From assembly GCA_963743825.1 (NCBI GenBank), contig CAVURC010000011.1, positions 1-64,000 on the forward strand: 64,000 nucleotides of DNA, given 5' to 3'. Positions within the stretch are counted from its first letter, which is position 1, and every line of letters begins with the position of its first letter. This DNA comes from Sva-07 sp963743825 (GTDB lineage: Bacteria > Actinomycetota > Acidimicrobiia > Acidimicrobiales > Ilumatobacteraceae). The position numbers and the translations under genes are program-made. This document shows positions 34,852-43,246 of the stretch, piece by piece. The notes beneath the pieces were generated by a model, which worked only from the letters and a program-made list of their open reading frames with translations, searched no databases and was not told the origin of the DNA.

Positions 34852-35081
34852 CCTCCGAAGCCGATCTTGCGGTCGCCGTCGGCGGAGCCGAGCTCGATGT
34901 AGGCGATCTTGGCCGACGGGATTGCCACGTCCTTGCCGCGCTTGTCGGTGATCCACAGGACATCGGTGGCGCCGGCGAGGGCGGCCTCGACACGCGACTT
35001 CAGTTCGTCACGATCGGCGTCTTCGGCGAGTTCGATGTTGATCTCGCGGGGGGCCTGGGTCACTCCGATGCGTACGTCCAC
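34848..35081 (-). CDS. DUF3107 family protein
   Basis: Small protein of 77 residues beginning at GTG 35081 (V-D-V-R-I-G-V-T-Q-A-P-R-E-I). D-K-R-G-K-D-V-A-I-P-S-A-K-I-A-Y-I-E-L-G and the final D-R-K-I-G-F-G-G are typical of the family. Function unknown; the fold is predicted alpha/beta. It heads the operon DUF3107 - ArsA1 - ArsA2 - pdtaS and overlaps the first ATPase. Confidence 0.9.
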   Translation of the reverse strand: MDVRIGVTQAPREINIELAEDADRDELKSRVEAALAGATDVLWITDKRGKDVAIPSAKIAYIELGSADGDRKIGFGG

Positions 35082-35114
35082 GCCGTGCACGCTACCCGCC
35101 CGCACCCCTCCCCG

Positions 35115-35163
35115 GTTCTCGTGAACAAGTGCGCGAACTATTGCGCAACGAGTTCACGAGAAC
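35115..35163. repeat. Dispersed palindrome, family A copy 2
   Basis: Perfect 12-bp arms GTTCTCGTGAAC/GTTCACGAGAAC and an inner TGCGC...GCGCA pair around GAACTATT, the same core as at 18.4 kb. Here it lies between divergent genes, so it cannot be only a terminator. Confidence 0.8.
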
Positions 35164-35203
35164 TCCGGATGGCCGGGCGTCGGCGGGTCAGTACGGTGAC
35201 GAC

Positions 35204-35845
35204 GTGACCAGCATCGCGATTCCCCTGTTCCCCCACTTCACGGCGCTCGACGGCATCGGGCCCTACGAGGTGCTGCAACGGATTCCCGACTTCGACATCA
35301 CGTTCATCGGCCACCAGCGTGGCGTGGTGCGCTCCGACAACGGCATGCTCGGCATCGAGATCGACGCAACGTTCGAGGAGCTCGCGAATCCCGACATCGT
35401 CGTGTTCCCGGGTGGGTTCGGCACCCGGGCGCTGATGACCGACGAGCGGGTCCTCGACTGGGTGCGAACCGCGCACTCGACCACCGCCTACACGACCTCG
35501 GTGTGCACCGGTTCGCTGGTGCTGGCAGCGGCCGGGATCCTCGACGGTCTCACGGCGACCACGCACTGGGGTGCGCTCGATGTCCTCGCCGAGCACGGTG
35601 CCATCCCGACCGGCGATCGTGTGGTCGAACACCTCGATCGGCGAATCATCACCGCCGCAGGGGTGTCGAGCGGGATCGACATGGCCCTGCGCCTCGTCGA
35701 GATCCTCGTCGATCGCACCGCAGCCGAAGCATCCCAGCTGATGATCGAGTACGACCCGCAACCCCCGTTCGACAGCGGCTCGACCGCCAAGGCCAGCGAC
35801 GCCGTCGTCCAACGAGTCATCGAGTACGCCGCCCACCGCCAGTAA
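35204..35845 (+). CDS. DJ-1/PfpI family protein, isonitrile hydratase-like
   Basis: Cytoplasmic protein of 213 residues starting at GTG 35204. The nucleophile elbow T-S-V-C-T-G-S (Cys about residue 100) and the G-G-F-G-T and T-T-H-W segments match the isonitrile hydratase branch of DJ-1/PfpI. Members act on isonitriles, reactive aldehydes or oxidised thiols, or are the amidase-like half of AraC regulators. No HTH is present here. Its stop is followed by a stem-loop facing the convergent regulator. Confidence 0.88.
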   Translation: MTSIAIPLFPHFTALDGIGPYEVLQRIPDFDITFIGHQRGVVRSDNGMLGIEIDATFEELANPDIVVFPGGFGTRALMTDERVLDWVRTAHSTTAYTTSVCTGSLVLAAAGILDGLTATTHWGALDVLAEHGAIPTGDRVVEHLDRRIITAAGVSSGIDMALRLVEILVDRTAAEASQLMIEYDPQPPFDSGSTAKASDAVVQRVIEYAAHRQ

Positions 35846-35853
35846 CCCTTGCA

Positions 35854-35902
35854 TCAGACCCCGTTTGCGAGAATTACATCAGGGGTCTGACCCGTGTTGT
35901 AA
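35854..35902. repeat. Stem-loop with family C words between convergent genes
   Basis: Perfect 9-bp stem TCAGACCCC (35854-35862) / GGGGTCTGA (35882-35890), overlapping a degenerate family C palindrome TTACATCAGGGGTC...TTGTAA (35874-35902). It fills the gap between convergent genes and could terminate both. Compare the copies at 8.1 and 37.9 kb. Confidence 0.65.
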
Positions 35903-35909
35903 TCGTTGG

Positions 35910-36650
35910 TCAGACGGCGGTGGAACAGAAGGTGTCGCCCTGGGCGAAGCTCGACTCGGTCACGACGTCGGCCATCGGCGACGACTCGTCGACGAGCGCC
36001 GCGAGCATGCCCTTGACCATGCCGCGATCGACCGCGCAGATGACCGGATGGTCGGTGGCGACATCACCGAACGGGCAGTGGTTGTTGATGATGCGGAGCT
36101 GGTCGTTGCGACCCTCGGCGTGGGCCGCGAATCCATGGGCGGTGAGCGCGTCGGCCACGGCCTGCATCGCAGAGCGAAGGGAACGCCGTCCGGTGGCGAG
36201 CGCATCGCCGGTGAGCCCTTCGGCCATCGCCCGGCCGTACTCCTGGCCGACCTCCTCGGCGATCATCTCGGCCTCGTCGTTGGGCAACCGGTCGAGCGCG
36301 CGTCCGAGCAGCGACAGCAGCAGGTCGTCGGAGCGCACCGGGAAGTCGACGTCGCTCATCCGCAGCGAGTCACCCACCACGACATAGCGCTTCGACGGGC
36401 GGCCTGCGCCTGCGCCGGCGACCTTGCCCGACACCACTTCGAGGTAGCCGCCGGCGGCCAGCTTGTCGAGGTGATGGCGGGCGACATTGGCGTGCACGCC
36501 GACCTCGCCGGCGACCATCGAGGCGGTCACCCCGGTGGCGTCGGCGCCCGAATGTTCCTTCGCGAACAGGTAGATGGAGCGGCGCGTCGGGTCGCCGAAT
36601 GCGTCGGTGATGGCCGACACAGTGGCGGTGAACGACGGGCTCGTACTCAT
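35910..36650 (-). CDS. ArsR-type regulator with C-terminal Cys residues, SufR-like
   Basis: Protein of 246 residues. An N-terminal winged helix (F-G-D-P-T-R-R-S-I-Y; G-V-H-A-N-V-A-R-H-H-L-D-K-L) is followed by a central helical region and a C-terminal part with N-N-H-C-P-F-G-D, H-P-V-I-C-A-V-D-R-G-M and D-T-F-C. This is the layout of SufR-type regulators, where the cysteines hold an Fe-S cluster. It is divergent from mrp, a Fe-S cluster carrier, which supports that reading. It probably represses its own promoter and mrp from the 72-base gap, which has a direct repeat. Confidence 0.8.
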   Translation of the reverse strand: MSTSPSFTATVSAITDAFGDPTRRSIYLFAKEHSGADATGVTASMVAGEVGVHANVARHHLDKLAAGGYLEVVSGKVAGAGAGRPSKRYVVVGDSLRMSDVDFPVRSDDLLLSLLGRALDRLPNDEAEMIAEEVGQEYGRAMAEGLTGDALATGRRSLRSAMQAVADALTAHGFAAHAEGRNDQLRIINNHCPFGDVATDHPVICAVDRGMVKGMLAALVDESSPMADVVTESSFAQGDTFCSTAV

Positions 36651-36676
36651 GCTGCGCAATTGTACCTATCCGCGTA

Positions 36677-36695
36677 GTGCAAATTCGGTGCAAAT
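36677..36695. promoter_or_regulatory. Direct repeat in the regulator/mrp intergenic region, candidate operator
   Basis: GTGCAAAT occurs at 36677-36684 and 36688-36695, eleven bases apart, one helical turn, on the same face of the DNA. It is in the only gap between the divergent regulator and mrp, and is unusually AT-rich for this genome. A role as the regulator's binding site is inference. Confidence 0.4.
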
Positions 36696-36722
36696 CCGAC
36701 CGCCCGTCGCCACAATGGATTC

Positions 36723-37874
36723 ATGGCCGCCACCGTGACCGAAGAACAGATCATCGACGCCCTCCGTCCGGTCGAGGACCCCGAGCTGCACCGCTCGATC
36801 GTCGACCTCGGCATGTTGCGCGGGGTGACGATTCGTGACCACGGCGTCGTCGGCGTGCTCATCGCCCTCACCGTGCCCGGCTGTCCGCTCAAGAGCGAGA
36901 TCCAGCGGCGCGTGTCCGAGGCCGCCACACAGCTCGACGGCGTCGAGTCGATCGACCTCGAGTTCACCGTGATGAGCGACGAGGATCGCGAGAACCTGCG
37001 CCGCACGCTGCACGGTGACGCGGGAGCCACCGCTGGCTCGAGCCAGGCCCACGGCCACGCCGAAGGGCGCGAGATCCCGTTCTCGAAGAACACGTCGAAG
37101 ACCCGCCCGTTGCTGATCTCCTCGGGCAAGGGTGGCGTCGGCAAGTCGAGCGTCACCACCAACCTCGCCGTTGCGCTCGCGTCGCAGGGCTACAAGGTCG
37201 GTGTGGTCGACGCCGACATCTACGGCTACTCGATTCCGCGCATGCTCGGCACCGACCGTGACCCCGTCGTCATCGACGAGATGCTCGTCCCGCCCGAGAT
37301 GTGGGGCGTGCGCTGCATCTCGATCGGCTACTTCGTCCCGGAGGGCCAGGCCGTCATCTGGCGAGGCCCGATGCTGCACAAGGCGCTCGAACAATTCCTC
37401 ACCGACGTGTTCTGGGACGACCCCGACTTCCTCCTGATCGACATGCCGCCCGGCACCGGCGACATCGCCCTCTCGCTCGCCCAGTACCTGCCTCGCGGTG
37501 AGGTGTTCGTCGTGACCACCCCGCAACCCGCGGCGCAGAAGGTGGCGTCACTGTCGGCAGCGATGGCCGCCAAGGTCAACCTGCCGGTGCGCGGTGTGAT
37601 CGAGAACATGTCGTGGTTCATGGGCGACGACGGCAAGCGCTACGAGATCTTCGGCTCGGGCGGCGGCCAGGTGCTCGCCGACGAACTCGACGTGCCGCTG
37701 CTCGGCCAGCTCCCGCTCGTTCCCGCGCTGCGCGAGGGCGGCGACGACGGCAGGCCGATCACCGCCGTCGACCCCGAGTCGGAGGCCGCCCAGATCTTCC
37801 AGCGCATCGCCGCGTCGATCGCCGTCGACATGAAGCCCAAGAAGATCTTCTCCGACAAACTCAAGGTCATCTGA
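36723..37874 (+). CDS. mrp: Mrp/ApbC-type P-loop ATPase, Fe-S cluster carrier
   Basis: Protein of 383 residues. An N-terminal MIP18/DUF59 domain (about 1-90) has the C-P-L-K segment. A deviant Walker A (S-S-G-K-G-G-V-G-K-S-S) starts near residue 135; D-A-D-I-Y-G-Y-S-I-P and I-D-M-P-P-G-T-G-D follow. The usual C-x-x-C pair after V-I-E-N-M-S is absent (W-F-M-G-D-D-G), as in other actinobacterial Mrp proteins, so cluster ligation may differ. Probably delivers Fe-S clusters to apoproteins. Divergent from the SufR-like regulator and followed by a family C palindrome. Confidence 0.93.
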   Translation: MAATVTEEQIIDALRPVEDPELHRSIVDLGMLRGVTIRDHGVVGVLIALTVPGCPLKSEIQRRVSEAATQLDGVESIDLEFTVMSDEDRENLRRTLHGDAGATAGSSQAHGHAEGREIPFSKNTSKTRPLLISSGKGGVGKSSVTTNLAVALASQGYKVGVVDADIYGYSIPRMLGTDRDPVVIDEMLVPPEMWGVRCISIGYFVPEGQAVIWRGPMLHKALEQFLTDVFWDDPDFLLIDMPPGTGDIALSLAQYLPRGEVFVVTTPQPAAQKVASLSAAMAAKVNLPVRGVIENMSWFMGDDGKRYEIFGSGGGQVLADELDVPLLGQLPLVPALREGGDDGRPITAVDPESEAAQIFQRIAASIAVDMKPKKIFSDKLKVI

Positions 37875-37880
37875 CCGGCT

Positions 37881-37911
37881 GTTACATCTGGGGTCTGACC
37901 CCGGATGTAAC
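37881..37911. repeat. Dispersed palindrome, family C copy 2 (best copy)
   Basis: GTTACATC-TGGGGTC-TGA-CCCCGGATGTAAC, almost perfectly self-complementary over 31 bases. It lies between mrp and the zincin gene, seven bases after the stop and nine before the next ATG. It could attenuate or terminate between the two genes. Confidence 0.8.
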
Positions 37912-37920
37912 ACTGATCGG

Positions 37921-38259
37921 ATGGAGGTCGTGGCGCGGTACAAGTTCGAGGCGATGGTGGCCGACGCGCTCGACGATCTGCCCGACGAGCTGCTGCACGT
38001 GCTCGACAACGTGGTGGTGCAGGTGGTCGACCGCAACCCCGACGACTCGACGCTGCTCGGGCTCTACGAAGGCGTTCCGCACACCGAACGCAACGGCACC
38101 GACGGCCCGGACATCGTGTCGATCTACCGCTTCGCCCTCTGCGAGGCGTGCGCCGACATCGACGAGCTGGCCGACGAGGTCTACGTGACCGTCATCCACG
38201 AGATCGCGCACGCCGCGGGCATCGACGACGAGCGACTCCACGAACTCGGCTGGGGATGA
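37921..38259 (+). CDS. Small zincin-like metallopeptidase (HExxH)
   Basis: Protein of 112 residues of the minimal zincin family. The zinc site is V-I-H-E-I-A-H-A-A-G-I-D-D-E-R-L-H-E-L-G, that is HExxH with a third His after G. No signal peptide, so it acts in the cytoplasm. These proteins are common in actinobacteria; substrates are unknown. Its stop overlaps the ATG of the polymerase gene (ATGA). Confidence 0.9.
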   Translation: MEVVARYKFEAMVADALDDLPDELLHVLDNVVVQVVDRNPDDSTLLGLYEGVPHTERNGTDGPDIVSIYRFALCEACADIDELADEVYVTVIHEIAHAAGIDDERLHELGWG

Positions 38260-39978
38260 CCGAGGCGTTCGCCCACGGCGACACGATCGCGATCGCGATC
38301 GCCGACGGCGTCGGTGCCGTGTTGGTGTCCGACGCCGGCGTCACCGCGGAACTCGACGAGACCACGATGGTCGCTGCCCTGGTCGGGATCGAGCAGACGA
38401 TCTCGCCCCGATGGGTCTGGTGGTCGGCCGACACCGCCCGAGCTCTCGTCGCCGTTGGCCTCCGCCCGGCGCGCTGCTGGGATCTCGACGCAGTCCATCG
38501 TCTCCTCGTCGGCGGCTGGCGCAGCGGCGCCGGGCGGATCTGGGCCCACCAGCGAGGCCTCGACACCGCCGGGCTCCCACAGGTGGCCGCACCCGACCTG
38601 TTCTCGCAGCCGGTCGATGACGATCATGCGGCGGTTCGCCCGGACGGGCACCTCGACCCGGCATGGATCGACGGAGTTGTGGAAGGCCGACCTCGATCAC
38701 CTTCGAACCTGGGCGTCGCTCGCGCTCGACGTCCACCGCCGGCAGGTCGACGAACTGGAGCGGCTCCCCACCCCGGCAGCACCGAGCACCGCACGGTCGG
38801 AATCGGCAGCAGCGCTGCTGTGTGCCGAGCTCGAGGCCGACGGCCTCCCCATCGACATCGCCGAGGCCGAACGGATCATCTCATCGTTCATCGGCCCGCG
38901 ACCGATCGACGCGGCGGACGAGGCACGACGTGCGGCCGAACGCGACCAGCTCGTGCTGCGCCATCTCGCGGGTTCGCTCGGCGACCTCGACCTGCGTAAC
39001 CCTGCCGGCGTGAAGTCGCTCCTGCGACGGGTCGGCATCGAGGTGCCCGACACGCGCGCCTGGCGTCTGGAACGTCTGCGCGACGAGCACGAGATCGTCG
39101 ATGCGCTCCTCACCTGGCGCAAGGCCGAGCGGATCGCCACCACGTTCGGGTACCGCTGGCTCGACCAGCACGTCGGGCCCGACGGACGTCTCCGAGGGCA
39201 CTGGTCGCCATCGGACGGGGCGGCCGGCCGGATGACCGCTACCGCGGGGCTGCACAACATGCCGGCAGAGCTCCGCCCGGCGATCGTCGCCGAGCCCGAC
39301 CACGTGTTCGTGCGTGCCGACCTGGGCCAGATCGAACCTCGGATCCTCGCGGCAGTGTCGAACGACGAAGCGCTGGCCGCAGCCACCTGGGACGACGACA
39401 TGTACGCCCCCGTCGCAGCCCGGCTCGGCGTCACCCGTGACGTCGCCAAGGTCGCCGTGCTCGGAGCGATGTACGGCCAGACGACGGGGCACGGCGCCGT
39501 GGCGCTGCGCGGACTCGAGTCCGCGTACCCGATCGCCATGACCTACCTCGCCACGGCCGCCCGCTCAGCCGAGGGAGGCAACGACCTGCGCACACGCGGA
39601 GGTCGCCTCGTTCGCATGTCGTCGAACGAGCCCGACACCGAACCGGGCGACGCAGCGCACCGGGCAGCCCGATCGCGTGCTGCCGCACGTGGACGTTACG
39701 GACGCAATGCAATGGTCCAAGGCGCAGCAGCGGAGTTCTTCAAGACCTGGGCGGCCATCGTGCGGGCACGTTGCACTCCGATCGATGCCCGCATCGTGCT
39801 GTGTCTCCACGACGAGTTGCTCGTGCACTGTCGGGCCGACCGAGCCGAGGTGGCCACCCGGATCGTGGCCGACGGCGTACAGGAGGCGAGTCAACGCTGG
39901 TCGGGCGGTGCGACGTCGTCCGCGGTCCGCTTCGTGGCCGACACCAGCGTGGTCACCCGCTGGTCCGACGCAAAGTGA
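38256..39978 (+). CDS. Family A DNA polymerase with degenerate N-terminal exonuclease-like domain, one frameshift
   Basis: About 573 residues. The C-terminal half has polymerase motif A (D-L-G-Q-I-E-P-R-I-L-A-A), motif B (R-D-V-A-K-V-A-V-L-G-A-M-Y-G-Q) and motif C (L-C-L-H-D-E-L-L-V-H), so both catalytic Asp residues are present. The N-terminal 200 residues resemble the 3'-5' exonuclease-like region of actinobacterial 'bifunctional 3'-5' exonuclease/DNA polymerase' proteins, without clear DEDD residues. No FLAP 5'-nuclease domain, so it is not the housekeeping PolA. The two halves are in different frames, joined near 38675. It probably serves repair synthesis. ATG 38256 overlaps the zincin stop. 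Confidence 0.85.
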
Positions 39979-40030
39979 GATCGAAGGGCTGGGCCGATCG
40001 CACCTCTCCCTCGACGCTAGGTTTGCAGAG

Positions 40031-40855
40031 GTGAGCGACATCCCTCCGCCTCCTGGTGCCGCGCAACCGTCATCGATGCCTCCCCCTCCGACAGCGCTCA
40101 CGCCTCCTCCACCACCTCCGCCGAACCTCAGCGCACCGGCCGGCTACGTGGCGTACTCCTCGAACCCGACGCCATACGGCGCCCTGAAGCGCGTCGGTGG
40201 GCTCTCCAAGGCGATCGTCGTGCTCACTGCGATCGTCGCCGCGGCGACCGTGATCACCACGCTGTTGAGCATCGGTGTCGCCGGCGACGCTTCCGACTTC
40301 GTCGCCGGCGATCTCACCGACGACGAGTTCCGCGATGCGCTCGCACCGCTGAGCGCGGTCCAGAGCATCGCCGGCGTCGCCACGCTCGCCACCGGCGTCG
40401 TCACCATGATCTGGATGTACCGGATCGCCGGCAACATCCGGGCGTTCGGTCGCCGCACGACATGGAGTCCGCTGTTCTCGATCTTCGGGTGGTTCCTGCC
40501 GCCGTTCTTCCTCTACGTGATCCCGTTCCTCGTCCTGCGTGAGCAGTGGAAGGGGTCCGACCCCACCGTCGACGAGACCGATGGTTGGAAGGCCAACGAC
40601 GACAATCGCACGCTGTGGGGCTGGTTCGTGTTCTACGGCCTGCTTCCCTTGGTGCTGTTCGTTGCGCAGATCGGTTCGGTCGCGAGCGCCGGACTCGGAA
40701 CCGGCGACATCGAGACCGTTGCCGAGTCGCTCGACCAGGTCAGCGCTCTCACCTTCCTGTCGGCCGTGTCCGTCGTCGGCGCTGCCGTCTTCTGGATCAG
40801 CTTCGTTCGCCAGTTGACCCGACGACACGTTGCGCTGACGAACGAATCGTCGTAG
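40031..40855 (+). CDS. DUF4328-type membrane protein with Pro-rich N-terminus
   Basis: Membrane protein of 274 residues from GTG 40031. The first 45 residues are Pro/Ser/Ala-rich and cytoplasmic, then about five to six hydrophobic segments follow. The DUF4328 signature is visible in W-M-Y-R-I-A-G-N-I-R-A-F-G and W-S-P-L-F-S-I-F-G-W-F-L-P-P-F. Function unknown. The SixA-like phosphatase starts three bases after the stop, so the two are co-transcribed. Confidence 0.85.
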   Translation: MSDIPPPPGAAQPSSMPPPPTALTPPPPPPPNLSAPAGYVAYSSNPTPYGALKRVGGLSKAIVVLTAIVAAATVITTLLSIGVAGDASDFVAGDLTDDEFRDALAPLSAVQSIAGVATLATGVVTMIWMYRIAGNIRAFGRRTTWSPLFSIFGWFLPPFFLYVIPFLVLREQWKGSDPTVDETDGWKANDDNRTLWGWFVFYGLLPLVLFVAQIGSVASAGLGTGDIETVAESLDQVSALTFLSAVSVVGAAVFWISFVRQLTRRHVALTNESS

Positions 40856-40857
40856 CG

Positions 40858-41328
40858 ATGAGCACGTCGGACGTCATCTACCTGGTCCGCCACGCCAAGG
40901 CCGGCGAACGGCGCGTGTGGACCGGCGACGACGATGCGAGGCCGCTGAGCAGAAAGGGCTGGAGGCAGGCGCACGCTGTCTCCGAACGGCTCGCCGGAAA
41001 GGGCATCTCGACGATCCATTCCAGCCCGTACGTCCGCTGTATCCAGACCGTGGAGCCGCTCGCGGAACTCACCGGCACGGAGATCATCATCGACGATCGA
41101 CTCGCCGAGGACTCACCGTTCGAACCGGTGCTCGACCTTCTCGCCGGCGTCGAGAGCGCGGCGGTGCTGTGCAGCCACGGCGACGTCATCCCCGCCACCA
41201 TCGATGCACTGGTGCGCCGAGGGATGGAGGTGCAGTCGGGTGTCGACTGGCGCAAGGCCACCGTCTGGGTGCTCCGGCGCAAGGGCGACCGGATCACCAA
41301 GGGCAAGGTCTGGCCCCCTCCCTCCTGA
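40858..41328 (+). CDS. SixA-like histidine phosphatase
   Basis: Compact protein of 156 residues with the phosphohistidine motif Y-L-V-R-H-A-K-A-G, S-S-P-Y-V-R-C-I-Q-T and the second His in L-C-S-H-G-D-V. The short form without alpha-helical cap is typical of SixA, which dephosphorylates phosphohistidine proteins, but nucleotide or small-molecule phosphatases share it. Last gene before a convergent family D repeat and the ccm operon. Confidence 0.88.
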   Translation: MSTSDVIYLVRHAKAGERRVWTGDDDARPLSRKGWRQAHAVSERLAGKGISTIHSSPYVRCIQTVEPLAELTGTEIIIDDRLAEDSPFEPVLDLLAGVESAAVLCSHGDVIPATIDALVRRGMEVQSGVDWRKATVWVLRRKGDRITKGKVWPPPS

Positions 41329-41334
41329 ACCTGT

Positions 41335-41367
41335 CGGTCTGTTGGGGTCGGGTCCGGAAAGACCGGG
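41335..41367. repeat. Dispersed repeat, family D copy 1
   Basis: CGGTCTGTTGGGGTCGGGTC followed by CGGAAAGACCGGG, the reverse complement of the unit at 60149-60181. The CGGTCT/AGACCG ends can pair. It exactly fills the gap between two convergent genes, which suits a bidirectional terminator. Confidence 0.7.
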
Positions 41368-42129
41368 TCAGTTGGCGGCGGCGCGGATCTGGTCGGCGAA
41401 GTCCGACACGAGCGAGCCGACCTCGGCTGGGGGGTTGCTCGCCTCACACTTCTCGATGTACGGCAACGCAGCCTCGGCGTCGTCGCGGAACTGGAACTCG
41501 ATGATCGCCAGGAAGCACTGCGGATCGGCGTAGTCGGGCTCGATCTCGGTTGCCTGGCCCAACGCCAGCCGGGCAGCGTCGAGGCGTTCCTCCACGTCGG
41601 GCTGGTCGGGGTTCTGCCGGGTCAGGAGGGCGAGCGTCCAACCGAAGTACGCCAACGCCTCGGCGTTGTCACGTCCCCGGTCGCGTTCCATCTCGATCAC
41701 GCGTCCGAACAGCGAGTTGGCGAGTTGGAAATCACCCTGGCTCATCGCGTCGCGGGCGTTGGTGAGCAGGATCCGCGATTCGTCGCCCGGAGTCAGACCG
41801 GTGATCTCCTGGCCCGCCGACCGTTCGCCCCACGCTCCGGCGAGGATGAACCCGACGGCCACCGACCCCACGACCACCGCGGCGGTCACGGCGACGATCC
41901 GGCTCCAACGGCGAGGAGGCCGTTGCGGGAGTTCCCCGCGACCCTGATCGATCTGACGCAGCACGTCGGCGGTACGCACGGTGTAGCCGTCCTTCAGCGT
42001 CTGGTAGTCGAGATCATCGACGTCGCCGGCGGCGTGCTCCTTCTCCAGATCGGTCAGCGAGCGCAGGAGGTATCGACGCTCCTCCTCCAGCTCCGCGAGC
42101 CGGTCGAGCTGGCGGCCGCTGGCCGTCAC
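41368..42129 (-). CDS. ccmI: CcmI/CycH-like tetratricopeptide protein of cytochrome c maturation
   Basis: Protein of 253 residues. An N-terminal coiled coil (E-L-E-E-E-R-R-Y-L-L-R-S-L-T-D-L-E-K-E-H) is followed by one membrane helix (V-T-A-A-V-V-V-G-S-V-A-V-G-F-I-L) and TPR-like repeats (D-A-M-S-Q-G-D-F-Q-L-A-N; A-L-A-Y-F-G-W-T-L-A-L-L). CcmI presents apocytochrome c to the heme lyase. It overlaps the ccmH stop by four bases. The assignment rests on both layout and position at the end of the ccm operon. Confidence 0.8.
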   Translation of the reverse strand: MTASGRQLDRLAELEEERRYLLRSLTDLEKEHAAGDVDDLDYQTLKDGYTVRTADVLRQIDQGRGELPQRPPRRWSRIVAVTAAVVVGSVAVGFILAGAWGERSAGQEITGLTPGDESRILLTNARDAMSQGDFQLANSLFGRVIEMERDRGRDNAEALAYFGWTLALLTRQNPDQPDVEERLDAARLALGQATEIEPDYADPQCFLAIIEFQFRDDAEAALPYIEKCEASNPPAEVGSLVSDFADQIRAAAN

Positions 42130-42635
42130 TTGCCGGTGTCCTGGTCGTCGAAGTCGGCGAGCAATGCGGCTTCGACGAGCGCTCGGTCGTCGTCGGTTGG
42201 TTCACGCATGTCGCCCGCTTCGCGTTTCCATCGCCGGAACACCACCACGAGCGCAGCGAGCCCGCACACGAATGCAACCGCCGGGAGCACCCAGACCAGC
42301 GCGTCGAAACCACTCGCCTTGGGAACCAGCAGGACCTGGGCGCCGTAGCGCGTCTCGATGAACGCGACGATCTCGGCATCGCTCAGATCGTTGTCGGCAA
42401 CGAGCTGCTGCACCTGATTGCGGATCGCCAGCGATGCGTTGTTCTGCGACTCGAAGACGCTCTCACCATCGCAGATCGGGCACGCCACTCGACGAGCGAT
42501 CGCATCGACGCGATCCTCCTGGCTCTCGGGCCCGGTCGAGCGCGTCGCACCCACGGCGAGGAACCCGGCGATCACCAGGACCAGCAGCACCCACCCGGGC
42601 CAGCGCTTGAGCTTGGAGTTCAGTTCGCTCGCCAT
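42126..42635 (-). CDS. ccmH: CcmH/CycL thiol oxidoreductase of cytochrome c maturation
   Basis: Protein of 169 residues with an N-terminal membrane anchor, the thiol motif A-C-P-I-C-D-G-E-S-V (C52, C55) matching the L-R-C-x-x-C-Q of the family, the three-helix bundle, and a second membrane helix (V-W-V-L-P-A-V-A-F-V-C-G-L). It keeps apocytochrome cysteines reduced for heme attachment. One base overlaps with ccmG and four with ccmI. Confidence 0.92.
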   Translation of the reverse strand: MASELNSKLKRWPGWVLLVLVIAGFLAVGATRSTGPESQEDRVDAIARRVACPICDGESVFESQNNASLAIRNQVQQLVADNDLSDAEIVAFIETRYGAQVLLVPKASGFDALVWVLPAVAFVCGLAALVVVFRRWKREAGDMREPTDDDRALVEAALLADFDDQDTGK

Positions 42636-43246
42636 CAGTACTGCTCGCGGAACTGCTGGAGGATGGCGTTGAGCTGATCGGCCGTCACCTTCGAGATGAG
42701 ACGCAACTGCACCACTCCGCTCGGATCGACGACCCAGGTCTCGGGAACCTGCGAGACCCCGAACGCCACGGGGAACTCGTCGGCCTCGGAGTAGATCGCC
42801 GGCCAGTCGCCGCCGTTCTCGGCGAAGAACTCGTCGATCTCTTCCTGCTCACCCCGTGTGATCACCGAGTACAACTCGGCCCCGTCGGCACCGAGCGTCG
42901 CTTGATCGTCGGCGAACTCGACGAGTTCGGGATGCTCCTGGACACACGGGATGCAGGTCGGATCGAAGAAGTTGAGCACCACCCAACTCCCCTTGCGACG
43001 CGACAGGTCGAACGACGTTCCGTCGTCGAGCGTGCCCGTTGCCTCGGGCGCGGGTCGCCCGATCAGCGGCGAGTCGGCCGACTCCTTGCGACTGGCGTCG
43101 GCACCGGCCAGCACGACGAACAGCCCGACCATCACGAGCGCGATCACGCCCACGATGAGCGGAGCGACACGCCGGCGCCGGCCCGACGGTTCACCGTCAG
43201 CCGCCTGATTTCCGGCAGGCGCCATCTCGTCGACGACCTCGCTCAC
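42635..43246 (-). CDS. ccmG: CcmG/DsbE/ResA-type thioredoxin-like protein
   Basis: Membrane-anchored thioredoxin of 203 residues: basic segment and helix (P-L-I-V-G-V-I-A-L-V-M-V-G-L), then thioredoxin fold with D-P-T-C-I-P-C (C98, C101) and the cis-Pro segment S-Q-V-P-E-T-W-V-V-D-P. It reduces the apocytochrome heme-binding cysteines outside the membrane. It overlaps the ccmF stop by four bases. Confidence 0.93.
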   Translation of the reverse strand: MSEVVDEMAPAGNQAADGEPSGRRRRVAPLIVGVIALVMVGLFVVLAGADASRKESADSPLIGRPAPEATGTLDDGTSFDLSRRKGSWVVLNFFDPTCIPCVQEHPELVEFADDQATLGADGAELYSVITRGEQEEIDEFFAENGGDWPAIYSEADEFPVAFGVSQVPETWVVDPSGVVQLRLISKVTADQLNAILQQFREQY

